From: Diplosphaera chodatii
Lineage: Eukaryota > Chlorophyta > Trebouxiophyceae > Prasiolales > Stichococcaceae
Direction of reading: 5' to 3'
DNA length: 64,000 nt
NCBI GenBank assembly: GCA_032358165.1
Contig: JAALGY010000019.1
Location: forward strand, 2,354,353-2,418,352
Shown here: positions 25,254 through 36,275 of the stretch, in pieces
Layout of the letters: every line of letters starts with the position of its first letter
Numbering within the stretch: the stretch's first letter is position 1
Notes under the pieces: generated by a model
Told to the model about the DNA's origin: nothing
Databases searched by the model: none
What the model saw: only the letters and a program-made list of their open reading frames with translations
Program-made: the position numbers and the translations under genes

Positions 25254-28200
25254 ATGTCGCCGCGCCTGCCCCCGTCTGGCAGCAGGACGCGACGTGGACC
25301 GCTGCTGGTGGCCCTGTCGCTGGTGGCAGCGCTGCTGCTGGCCTCCGCTCCCGCCGTGTTTGCAGCGCGCCTGGATGGAAAGGTCAAAGGTGCGCCAGAT
25401 CCATCGACGGGGGCATGAGTGCAGGGCGACAGCAGAGCGCCATGATGCAATGAGAATAGTCTTTGGCAGGAGGGCGATTCGACCAGATAACAGACATTTG
25501 ACCCCGCAGCATGATATCATGCTGTGGAAATGCCGTCCACACAACCATTCCACCTCGCCTGCAGGCGTCACGGCGGCGCTGACGGGTCCAGGGGCACGAG
25601 CCCTGCTGGCTGGTGAGCTCACCCAGCTCGTGCGCATTGCTGACTGTATTCTGCCTCGATTGCGAATGAGTTTGCATGGCCTGGCACCTCAGCATGATGA
25701 CGCTGCATAGTCGACGCTGCAGCTGCTGAATTGAACAACAGGGTTTGTGTCTGCCGTGTGCAGTGGTGCCGCCGCCAGCCACCGTAGCTTCCTGCGCCCA
25801 GGCCACCAAAGACGGCACCTACCTCCTGTCCATCACGAGCCCGCCCGCGGAGGTGTACTGTGTGGCGGGCACCAGGAAGGCAGCCGCACAGACGTACCTG
25901 AAGCTGCCAGCCACCACCATGGCTGACCCGGTATGGTCTTTGCAGCGAGCACGCAGGCAGCACACCACCAGCACAAAATACTGCTGATGCAAGGAAGGAC
26001 CGGATCGCACGTGTATGCCTGCTCCAATAGGTGGTGAACTCGAACAGCATCCACTAGGTGCCCTTGAATGCCGACATGTACTGAGCTAGTTTTCAGACCA
26101 GATCTTACTGCCTTGCAGGCTGCCAACGTGTTCACCTTTTCCGACATTGTGAAGACCATCTACACAGCGGTGAAGATAGACATCGCGGCGGACGGCAGCG
26201 TCACGGTCGACACCACAGACAAGAAGTGTGCGACGACCACCTTCCAGACCTACCCCACCAAGAGCTACCTGGTGGCGCTGAACTACGCTTCCGCTGCGGC
26301 CTGCGCCCCACTGACTGCGCCCGGCACAGGTGCAGCCTGCCACGCCTCAACGTAGCAGCTCTGATTCTGCATAGAAGCACAGTCCAGCATCACCTCAGCA
26401 TGTCAACAGAGACCAGCCACCTGCATGACCGTGTGTTGAAGGCTGCCAGGCTTGTCTTTAGGCAGCTCTGCTGCACAGCAGCATCGGCACTTGACGCAGT
26501 CTGTTGATGAATTGCATGGGTACATGTGCTGGTTGCAGGCGTGATTGACCTGACTGGCACGCCCTTCTTCGTCAAGCCGACTGCTTTTGGCGCGACGCCC
26601 CCACCTGGCGTGACCTTCAGCCCCGGCAACTCCAGAGTCACGCTGGTGTCCACCGGCAAGCCCTGCGGGTGAGCCTTCTGTCACAATCAGGACGTGCGCT
26701 CGGCTGCAGCTCCACTTGCTGCTTGGCAATAACCTTGCCTGCAGTAGCTGCACGACGGAAGGTTGCTGATGCCGCCACTGAACGTGAAGACTTCTGCCTT
26801 GCGCTGCAGGCTGATCACGCCCAAGCCGGACTTCAGCAGGTTGCCGCTGGACGCCTGCGGCTCCGGCACCCTGCCGGGCAAACCCTGCAAGTGCCCCACG
26901 TCCTGCGCCCCGCCATCCACCTGCAAGGACGGCGTCTGCCGTGAGCTGCTGTGGCTATAATAGCCACTATGATGTTCTGCCATATCTGTCGCAGCATGTT
27001 TGTGCATGCGCAGCTGACGGATTCACGCCAGGCAAGCAGCAGCGCATCGATATCTGCTGCTGAGGAGTCTTCTTGATCACTATTTTATGGAAGCTACTGC
27101 GAACTTGAGCACTAATCAACATGTGCTTCGGCTGTACTGCAGGCTGCCCGACGAACCTGCTACCTAGCTCCACCTGCTCTGCTCCGACCGAGGTGTGTTC
27201 TGCATCGCCGTGCGCCGCCCCGCTGGAGTGCCGGCCCAATGGTTCCGACAATACCTGCGGTGAGGGCTATCCATATGTCCATCAACTAACGCCAGAGGTT
27301 GTCCCTGAAGCGGCTGGTCTGCAAACGGTTCAATACAAGTCGAGGTGTGGCCACCAATGCTGACAAAGATCCATGTGTGCACGGTTGCAGCCTGTCCAAC
27401 GGGTCTTGGCCTGGGCACGACCTGCTCCTTGGGAGACGTCAAGTGCCCCGCAGCGTGCGCTGTACCCCTGGAGTGCAAGGACAGCGGCGCCTGCGGTGAG
27501 CAGCCGGCAGCAGTGTATCATGCAGCAGCCTGTTTGACCAAACTTTCAGTGCCGTGCTAACGCTGTACCCAGCATGCCCATGCGGCCACCACGATGCTGA
27601 CAACATTGTGCTCTGCTGGTTCCAGGCTGCCCAGCTGCGCCCATTCCGCCTGGGGGCAGCTGCACCGGCTGTGCCGACAGCTGGCTGCGCCTGCAACCTG
27701 TGTCGGCAATCAGTGCAGTGAGTGACGGCGGGCTCACGTGTCTGCCGCTCGCTTGAAAATGTATTTCTGGCTACACTCACATCCAGCTAACTGTGTCACG
27801 AGGCACAGTTGCAGCCCGCCTGCGCGTCTGCCGCTGGACATGTACCATGCACCTCAGAAATGTCTCACAAACGTCACAATGTGCATCACATTTGGCCGAT
27901 GACATGATCCCATCCTCAATGTGGTCTGCAGCCTGCCCGACGGGCCTTCAGGCTGGCCAAGGCTGCTCGGCATGCTCCAACTCCTGCGCTGTACCCTTGG
28001 AGTGTGGTGCCGACGGATCCTGCGGTGAGCCCTGGCATTGCATGGCCATTCATGCATGCTGCTGCCATACACGCTGACATCCTGTTGACCACGCTGGCGT
28101 TGGATCGCCAGTTCAGCCGGGCATGTATCGTCGGGCTGCCACCCCTCTCAACGCCAGTGTATATCATGCTGTACTACAGGCTGCCCAAGCGGCCTCGGCT

Positions 28201-31031
28201 CCGGCAACACTTGCTCCTCTGGGGGCACAACTTGCTCCGCAGCGTGCGCTGCGCCCCTGGAGTGCGGCACCGGCGGACTCTGCGGTGAGGGCTGGGCTTG
28301 GCAGCTCTACTCTGCAGCCTTTGCCTGCACTGCCTAGGCACCTTCTCTGCTTGCTAGCTGCTGCTCTCTGCTTGCTCATAAACTTTCATACCGTGCTCAA
28401 TCAGGGGGGCCGCCTTACTGCTACACCCACACTGCAGGCTGCCCTGTTGCCCCAATCCAGCCGGGCGGCAATTGCACCGGATGTGCCGGCAGCTGCGTTG
28501 CGCCTGCAATCTGTATCGGCAATCAGTGCAGTGAGTGGCGGGCGGGCTCACGTGTCTGCCGCTCGCCTGCACATGTCTGTCTGGCCACACTGACATCCAG
28601 CTGACCGAATCAACAGGCACAACTGCAGCCTGTGCATTTGCCGCTGGACATGTACCATGCACTGCACCTCAGAAGTGTCTCACAAACGTCACAATGTGCA
28701 TCACATTTGGCCGATGATATGATCCCGTCCTCAATGTGGTCTGCAGCCTGCCCGACGGGCCTTCAGGCTGGCCAAGGCTGCTTCGCATGCTCCAACTCCT
28801 GTGCTGCACTCTTGGAGTGCGGTGCCAGAGGATTCTGCGGTGAGCCCTGGCGTTAGTTGCGTCCAACAAAGTGATAGTACGCCAACCGCTATGTTGACAA
28901 GCTGCATGCACTTTCGATGCACTCCTGCACTCACAAGCGCACCAGCTGATGACACCGGCTTCGAGGGGCAGATGTGCAATGCTGCAGACTGCCCTACGCG
29001 TACGCCAAACCCCATTGACGTATGCGTTCCTGGCTGCCCATGCAACTACTTCCAAGCGAACCAGGCGACCATCCCATGCGACAACAGGCGGATATGTGAG
29101 TCATGCTCACACATACCAGTCAGCACCTGCAGCTTGGTATCAACAGCAGTCGTCAGGATCTAGCGCCTCTCAGTGTTGTAATGACCAAATGACATTGACG
29201 CTGCGACTGGCCTTGTATCATATACCTTGCAGCCCACCGCTCATTTGTGGGTCCGCACCCTGACTGGCACCCACAGGCCCAGTACCGTGCTTCCACGGCG
29301 ACAGCCTGCTGACGCTGCGGCGCCCTGCATCCGGCGCCGCCGTCCCGCTCCGCATCGCCGACGCCGCGCCCGGCGACACCATCCTGGTGCGCGTGTATCG
29401 CACTGCCTGGCTAGTGTACGCTACTGTCCCAGTAGCCGCTGCCAATTCCCACAGCAGACGCCATGCAGTAGCATTGCTCGGATTCATGAGCTGCACGCCA
29501 CATCCGCTGCTAGGTAGTGTACTTAATAGCTGGCATGCACACGCGCATCTGCTGGACCTCTTGGGGACACATGCCTGGTGCTGCCTGACTCACGCAGGCT
29601 GTTGACGACAGTGGGAAGCTGGTGTGGTCGCCAGTCACCGTCATGAAGTCGTTCAGGCCCGACCTGCTGGCTGTGCCATACCTCCGCATGACGACAGCAG
29701 CAGGCCAGGTACGAGATAAGGGTCTCAGCTGCAAAACTATCTGACGGATGCCATCATCTTCTGATGCGTGTATCTGCACACAAGCGTGCAGCCCTTTAGC
29801 ATCAGCTGCATTTCAGCGCCCAATGCAGCTGACCCCCTTGACATTGACTGCAGGTGCTGACGGTGACGTCCAACCACCTCATGTACCGCGCCCCAGCTGG
29901 CCTGACCAACAACGCCACCAGCTTTGCCGAGCGGCAGGCCATTGCTGCTGGTGAACTCCAGGTGCTATGGAAGGCAGTGCTGCAGGCTGCAGCTGCATTG
30001 CCATGTGCCCTGCTGCCCTGTAGTGGTTCTGCTGATATTCCTGCCCTGCAGACGCCATTTGCCTCCATGCTCAGCACTGCCAGCTTCATGGTGTGAGTCT
30101 GGATGTATGACATAGCATCCTGCCACCCTCGCACCAGGTGGGCGACCAGATGTATGTGCAGCCGCCCGGCGCGACGGCAGTGGTGGCCAGTGACATCACT
30201 TCCATCCAGCCGCTCGTGCTGGCCACAGCCTTCAACGCCCACACTGTGCTGGGTGCGCAGCTGCTGTGCTCAGCTGCACATTGGCAGATGTCCCGATATA
30301 GGTTTGCTGCAGCCGAACTACGCAGCTTGCCAGCAGATTACCGTCACTTTCGACTGACATCGGCTGCAGGCAATGCTGTTGTGGACGGCGTGGTGGCCTC
30401 AAATTTCGGCATTGACGCCCATCTGCACGTGGCGGACACGTTTGCGGTGAAGCACGCCGCCGGCGCCAAGGTGCGGCTGGCGTATCAAGCCGCGCCGCAG
30501 CTGCTGCGCCTGTTGCACACCTGGCGCCTGCTGACGCCTCTGCATGATGGCATCAGCGCCCTTGGCAAACAGGTGACATGGATTCCTTGAGTGCTTCGGA
30601 GCACGCACACGTACACTGTCAATGATATTGCTCATCTTCTGTCGGATGTGATTCGAGTCGATGGGCATGTGCGCTGACCAGCTGGCAGCTGTGCTCGAAT
30701 GGATTAGTCCTCTCATGACCTGCTTGCCTTGCTGCCTTCAACTGGATGTTCATACACAGACACACATGGACATCTGTGTTGCTGCACACAGGCTGACATC
30801 ATGGCGCAGAGCAAGTCCTTCACGCACCGCAAGGCTGGCGGCGGTGTCAGCTTCCTGTGGAACCGCGTGCCAGCCGCTCTGGAGCTTGCCCTGGCCAGAA
30901 GAGGCTCACCATCAGCGGGCGTGCCATATGAGCCACACAAGACAGTCAACAAGGGCGATGATGTAGTGACTGTCGGGGTTACCGGTCCCATGGGAGCAGC
31001 AACAGCACTGGCGTCGGGTGCCTCGATGTGA
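25254..31031 (+). CDS. Secreted GON / six-Cys-repeat / Hedgehog-type Hint protein, copy B (19 exons)
   Basis: Exons: 25254-25389, 25764-25930, 26119-26329, 26539-26668, 26810-26940, 27143-27259, 27391-27495, 27626-27717, 27932-28024, 28180-28284, 28438-28530, 28747-28839, 28988-29095, 29277-29386, 29598-29708, 29854-29961, 30138-30252, 30370-30572, 30792-31031. Same architecture as copy A: signal peptide (VALSLVAALLLASAPAVFA), GON-like domain, eight repeat exons instead of ten, then Hint (CFHGDSLLTL, GKLVWSP, TSNH, VDGVVASNFG). All donors are GT. Exon 8 is 92 nt instead of 93 because one base is missing after GACAGCTG, which shifts the frame if the exon is included. Skipping it restores a 791-residue protein. 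Copy B lacks the counterparts of copy A exons 12-14 and has a second copy of its exon 8-9 pair as exons 11-12. This is the better preserved of the two genes. Confidence 0.8.
27143..29095 (+). repeat. Array of eight six-cysteine repeat exons (copy B)
   Basis: Exon lengths are 117, 105, 92, 93, 105, 93, 93 and 108 bp, all phase 1 to phase 1 except the 92-nt exon. Exons 11-12 (28438-28839) plus their intron resemble exons 8-9 plus intron (27626-28024) far more closely than they resemble copy A exons 11-12. The shared intron string TCACAAACGTCACAATGTGC shows this. A two-exon block was copied inside this gene. Confidence 0.9.
29277..31031 (+). other. Hedgehog-type Hint (Hog) domain, copy B
   Basis: Blocks CFHGDSLLTL, APGDTIL, GKLVWSP, LTVTSNH, VDGVVASNFG and a helical tail ending in SGASM. 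The conserved Cys, Thr and His of the Hint active site are present. The junction before the Cys is CPVPCF, three residues shorter than in copy A. The exon ends at GTGCGC, which joins DTIL to AVDDSGK exactly as in the Hedgehog block GDRVLA-D--G. Confidence 0.85.
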
Positions 31032-31553
31032 TTGCGCAAACCACACGGCAATGCGCCACGCTATACTTGCTTGCATTTTGAAGATCGGAGATGCACAAGC
31101 CCACAACCTCACTGGATGACCAGATGTATGTCATCAGATTGTCTTGATGACGCATTGTTGCTGCCTCAAGCGCCACACTCCCTGTTTGTGCATTGCTGTT
31201 GCGAAATTGATGACACTACTTCAAATGTGTTCACAATGATGCTTGTCGTGATATGTACCCTGGCGCAATTTGCTACATATGGCTGCTTTACCATTTCAAC
31301 TGGGTATTACTGTAAATGCTGTTGTCCAGCACGGTCCCAGATTAAGAGGTCCTCTGCAAAGTGCTGTGATCTCGAGGCCTGCCTGCAGATGCTCAAAACC
31401 TTGCCGACCCTCTATCGCTGCCGCAAATGCTTCCTGCCTTATTAACGAACACTGACAGCCGATGCGCCTAGCGTGCGCTGCCAGACAGACGCTTGAAGCC
31501 TTTCAGAACTTCGCCTGGTGTTGCCCAACTTCCTGGGGCTGCATTGCAGGATC
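31032..31553. other. Convergent spacer of unit B
   Basis: Between the Hint gene B stop and the exchanger stop. Contains TGTAA at 31311-31315, about 280 bp after the Hint stop. No other feature is seen. Confidence 0.5.
31311..31315 (+). terminator. TGTAA polyadenylation signal, Hint gene B
   Basis: Green-algal polyadenylation motif at a suitable distance from the stop codon. The aligned position in unit A is TGCAA. Confidence 0.45.
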
Positions 31554-34500
31554 TCACTGCCAGCCCAGGAACGTGTCCAGCCCCCACACCAGCCCCAGCG
31601 CCCCAGGGAACAGCGCCAGTGCTGCGGGGCCCATCCACGCCGGCAACGTTGCGCGGGTGCCGCCCACAAAGCCGATGAGCGCGGTCACACCTGTCACAAC
31701 AGGACGGCAGAGTGTGTCGAATGAAGTTGTCGTCGGCGATAGCAGTACAAGGAGGTCAGTAGGCGGCGGCACGGCAGACGCGTGAGGCATGTAGCCTGCG
31801 TGCCTGGTTGCAGGCAGTATGAATGGGAGGAAGAAGTGCCACTGTGGCTGGGCTCACCCACGATGGCGGTGACCTCGCTGCTGTACACCCAGTCCAGGTG
31901 CTGCGCCGACACCACCAGCAGGAACAGGCCCAGGCACAGCGTGTTGTTCATCGTGACCTGCACCGAAACCATCAGAAGTTGCGCTGCGCAGCATTGGTGC
32001 AACAGTGTAGCAGCTGCACTGTGCCACAGTGACAGCAAATGGAACAATCTTCAGGCAGCCAGCTCAAAGCTGACGCCATGCCCTTGTCTTGTGATAGCAG
32101 ACTCACCGCGCCATAGACCTGCATAGCTACACGGATGCATCAGTCCACAACCACATGGTTGAAACGAGTAGGCATGGCACTGTGGACCACACGGCATGAA
32201 GAGATCGTGCTGCAAAAAAACAGTGACGCTGTTTTGAGCAAACACAGGCAGGCCACCTGGGCGAAGGTGAGGGAAGCGTTGCGCTGCCGCTTGCGCGCCG
32301 CGAACTTCAGCGACGACAGCAGCTCGCTGGCGTTGCTGGCCAGCGGCGTCAGCACAAAGCCCACAAAGAACGCCGGCACCCCGCTGGCCTGCATCATCCA
32401 GTCCTGATTGTGAGCGGCTTAACTGCTAAGCGCAGGGCTGTTGCTGGCTGGTAGGTGTGTGCAGCCTCCAATGCCAGCAATTGGCAGGCACAGCTTGACG
32501 GGTTGGTGGAGAGTCATACGCTGCCGAGCCTGCCTCCTTGTCCTTGTGCACTACTCACCTTGGAGAGCTCAGACAGCGCATCCACCAGGGGGTCTGAAAA
32601 GGCTGCGCAGATGGCCAGGCCGCCCCCCATGCCGGCCGCAGCCCGTACCAGGATCTGCTGGTCTGATAGCGGCTCCGCCCCGTCCTCGACCTCCTCGTCA
32701 TCATCGCTGGCCGCTGCTGCGCCGCTGCTGTCAGTGCTGCACGAAATATGACATGCGGTACATACAACTGGGTGCCACCTGTGCAGGCTAGCGCCCACAT
32801 GTCTACCAGCTGTGCACTGACAGCAATTCACTTCGCATTGGGCCACACTGGAGCCGTGGCAGCAGACAGGCCAGCACCTGGCCAGCATGCTGCCGCTGAC
32901 GCTGCCGCCGCCTGCCACATGCGCGTCCTTCTCCTGCACCCACCTGCGGGTGACCAGTCAGGATGCTGGCTTAAAACCGCACAGCACTTCACAGTCGCAC
33001 CTGCTACAACGCCTGCTGTCCTGGGCACATGCTGCAGGCTCGGAGCAGGCGCATTACACAGGCAGCTCGACAGCCGGCAAACACATCAGCAGCATCCACC
33101 TCGCAAGCGCTGCCTCGAACTCCTGTTCCGAGATGCGCTTGTCAGCGTCCGGATCCAGCTCCTTGAGCCAGAAGCGCAGCTCGCCCTCTGCCTCCCGCAG
33201 CTGCGCGGCCGTCGCCACCTGCAGCTCCTCCAGCATCGCGCCCAGCTCGGCTGCAGGCGGGCACAAGTTTGATGTTGATGTTTGCCGGTTGCTGCCATTC
33301 TGCCGGACAAGGCGCATGAGCTACTGTGCAGTGATGGTGGTGTTTTTCCTCCTGAATGTTTCTGGTTTGCAGGGCTGACCTGTGTCGACGAAGCCATCGT
33401 CGTCTGTGTCGAAGCGGTCGAAGAGCGACGCCACTGCCTCCCGCTGCAGCCTGCCGTCAGCGTCCACCAGGGCACCCTTGGCGCTGGCAGCCTACTCAAC
33501 AGCAGGGTGTCTGTGGCATCTCAGGAACATCTGTAGTGCAAGGGGGTGTTGACTATGCTAATGACGGCAGGATGGAGCATGCACCGCAGAGATGCGCACG
33601 TGCAAATGGTGTACCTCCGTCAGTGCTGCCACCGCGAAAATCCGCTGGCGCTTGCGCTTGGCAGCCGCTATGCGCCGCTCCTGCAGCTTGGGCACCAGTA
33701 CCTGCCGGGACGAGTACAGGGGACCCTCAACCCAGCCTCCGACACTCTGGCTCATGCTGAATGCATGCAGATTGAACGTATAAGCTGTCAGCCGTGACAG
33801 TAGGTGTCCTGGACAGGATACAGCAGGAAACAGTGGCTGCGCCAATGAGATGCTGGTAGCCCCTCACCTGATAGGCGCAGTAGGCGACCAGCGTCAGCAT
33901 GCAGGCCCCGCCGCCAATGGCAGCCGCTGTCGGGTCCTCGATGTCCCCCAAATTTGCTGGCACCTGCACCAAGAGTGACGTCATAACAAACATCATACAA
34001 CACAGGCCATCCTGCCCATGGACTTGTCAGTGCAGGTGCCCATCAGAAGCAGGGTCAGTCACGAGTGTGTCTGCCCCACGTCAGGGCATGTCCATAGCTG
34101 GCTGGATGCTGCACAGGACATGCCTACTGTCCTTGTGCTGGCAGGCAGACCTGCACGAAGCCGTACAGCAGCACGGTGGCCACCATGATGCGTGCGCCGG
34201 GCCGCACATCTGCATCGGTGGTCACCCCTGTAGCGACCCAGTCACCAGGCCGCGTCAGCGTCCTGTCCACAGCCACCCCCTGTGCCGAGGAAAGCGTCTA
34301 AATGACCACAGCGTGTGAGGCATTGCAACATGCAGGACCACCTGAGATGCAGAGTGCGGGGAGTTGCCCAGACTTGAATATCTAGCCTCGAGTGCGCATG
34401 GTCATGGCGGTTGCAGTTGAGATGTTTAAGGCCAAACAAGCGCTATGGGCTTTGCACAACACACCTGCGCGTCCAGGTCGCAGCGGCCGGCCAGCACGGA

Positions 34501-35536
34501 GCCGCCCCACGCCAGCGTCAGCAGCATCACCGTGCTGCCCGCCAGCGTGCCCAGCCCCACCGCCACCTGCAATGTCCGCCAACCCATCTTGATGCCGTTG
34601 GAAGCAAACATGGGGCCAGGGCTGCAAGGACGGCTGCTGATGCAGTCTCACTGCTACACCTGCTGCATGTGCTCAACAGCCTGCCTGCCAGCCGCTTGCA
34701 GTGCTGGCTGACGTGCCTGTTGTGCGACGACTTCCCGGCTGCCGCCGAGGCCCGAAACTGCGATGATGAGCGCGTCCGGGAGCGCGCCCAGCACCGGCAG
34801 CACTAGCCCTGCAAATTTTCGATGGGAGCTCCAGTCTCGAGGGCGGGCCTGCCGTCCGCTGACAGAAGGCACAGCAGATCGGCTCCCACGTCGCCGCCAT
34901 GAATGCACCAAGGCTGTGCCGCTGCCCTGCACTCATCTACTTTACATCAAAAACGCAGCCCTAAAGATCTCGCACCGCCGATGAGGCCCGGGTCCAGGAT
35001 CTCGAGCAACAACTCGGAGCCGTTGGCCAGGATGTTTGCGCCGCTCAGGATGACATACCCAAATGTGAGCACCTGCACAACAGTGTCCACAGTCATCGCG
35101 TGCATTTGCCGTAAGAGCGTACGAAATGAGCATATACCTACGTCCGTATTACATGCTTCAAACACATAGCTGTGCGACGGGACATGGCTGATGTATGACA
35201 TCACACCTGAATGATTGCAGCAGGGAGCGGATCCAGGTGCAGCGGGCCCAGAACGGCTTCGGGCGCTCGCGTGAGCGCCACGGCTGCTGCCAGGCCAGCT
35301 GCTGTGGGGAGCTGCCGCGCAAGCTTCCTCAGTGCTCCGCCAGTGGTGCTGCCTGTGATGGCACTCCGCAGCTTGGAACAGCCCATACTTGCTGCAAGCA
35401 GCAGTGGCACGGCACAGGTCCGAAGCACAAGTCTCCACGCAGCACGACCTACCTGTGTCAGCTGGGGTCTTGGCAGCGGTGCCGTTGCACCGCAGCATGA
35501 CGCCACCGCCTCGCCGCTGCGGATGCACCCCGACAT
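31554..35536 (-). CDS. NCL-type EF-hand sodium/calcium exchanger-like cation exchanger (intact copy B, 15 exons)
   Basis: Membrane antiporter expected to move Ca2+ or other cations against Na+ or H+, probably at the vacuolar or plasma membrane. Exons in transcript order: 35536-35207, 35072-34976, 34808-34717, 34566-34465, 34279-34151, 33963-33868, 33701-33615, 33476-33380, 33250-33100, 32943-32878, 32736-32559, 32388-32257, 32118-32107 (12-nt microexon VYGA), 31957-31858, 31690-31554; about 601 residues. Alpha repeat 1 spans GSELLLEILDPGLIG and VLGALPDALIIAVSGLGG, followed by VGLGTLAGSTVMLLT. A cytosolic loop carries EF hands DTDDDGFVDTG (complete) and DPDADKRISEQE (Lys where Gly is usual). 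Alpha repeat 2 has PAFFVGFVLTPLASNASE and SLTFAQVYGAVTMNNTLCL, as in plant NCL. One donor (34716) is GC. The start is uncertain; it is the first Met in an open first exon. Confidence 0.88.
32107..32118 (-). other. 12-nt microexon of the exchanger gene
   Basis: GTCTATGGCGCG, flanked by a GCAG acceptor and a GTGAGT donor, encodes VYGA. It completes the family motif Q-[IV]-Y-G-[GA]-V-T-M-N-N-T-L-C-L between exons at 32257-32388 and 31858-31957. The same microexon is kept in the pseudogene copy at 20515-20526. Confidence 0.85.
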
Positions 35537-36275
35537 GATGGGTGCGCTGCGTGCCACGAACCCAGCTGAGGCTGCCAGATGGTGCACGCCGACTCTGTTG
35601 GAAGCGTGTCTTACTACACGGCCGTGCCGGCAAGCCGTGAAATGCCTGAAGCTGATGAGCGCCTGCGGGGTTGTTTGTGATCTGACACAGCCTCTGCATC
35701 TCTGCACTCACGCAAGGCTGCAGATTTTTGCAGCTTATTTGGTGGGCCGTAGCTCAGTGCATGCTTCGCGGTGTGCGTCACCAGACGGCACAGAATGCAT
35801 ACATGTCCCTTGTGATCTGCAGCATGAACTGGTAGCCTGCCGAATCCCAAGCACAACGACAGGCTCGAGAACACCGGTCAGATGATCACGCGCGATGCTA
35901 CAGCAGCTAATGGCGGTTGGGTCACTGCTGCACCTGCACATCTGCGGCAACACTGCTGTCACCCCTCGTCTGTCCCCTGATGCAGACTAAAGGCGCTGTG
36001 CAATGGCCTGCGGATGGCACACAACAGATCGCATGCTGCCAAGCGTGATTGCAGGCTGCCTCGCTCAACACAGTTACAGTCTCGTCAGCCTGCCAAGAGG
36101 TTGCCAATCGATCAGCCATATCACCTGCGCACGCTGCGGCAGCTTGGACTTGCTTCAGCCTTCAATAGTCTTCCAGCGGCGCGATCAGTGCGGCCTTCGT
36201 TTGTAATGTGATCGGATCTCGATACTGTACCAGCAGATCGCACCCGCTTGATGTGAAATCTGTTCCGACTGCAGC
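35537..36275. promoter_or_regulatory. Divergent intergenic region between exchanger B and homoserine kinase
   Basis: About 740 bp between two divergent start codons, expected to hold both promoters. No TATA box or repeated operator-like motif is obvious. GGGCCGTAGCTCAG near 35744 resembles a tRNA 5' end but has no matching 3' half. Confidence 0.4.

Larger units (their letters stand above)
23667..35710. repeat. Tandem segmental duplication, unit B (about 12 kb)
   Basis: Second direct copy of the Hint gene plus exchanger module, starting right after the first exon of the unit A exchanger. It keeps an intact 15-exon exchanger frame and canonical donors throughout the Hint gene. It lacks the MITE-like insertion seen in unit A. 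The right edge, near the first exon of the exchanger, is not sharply defined. Confidence 0.9.

Noticed and set aside
35744..35810. tRNA-like start GGGCCGTAGCTCAG
   Set aside because: No matching acceptor strand and no B-box (GGTTCGANTCC) at the right distance, so it is not a tRNA gene.
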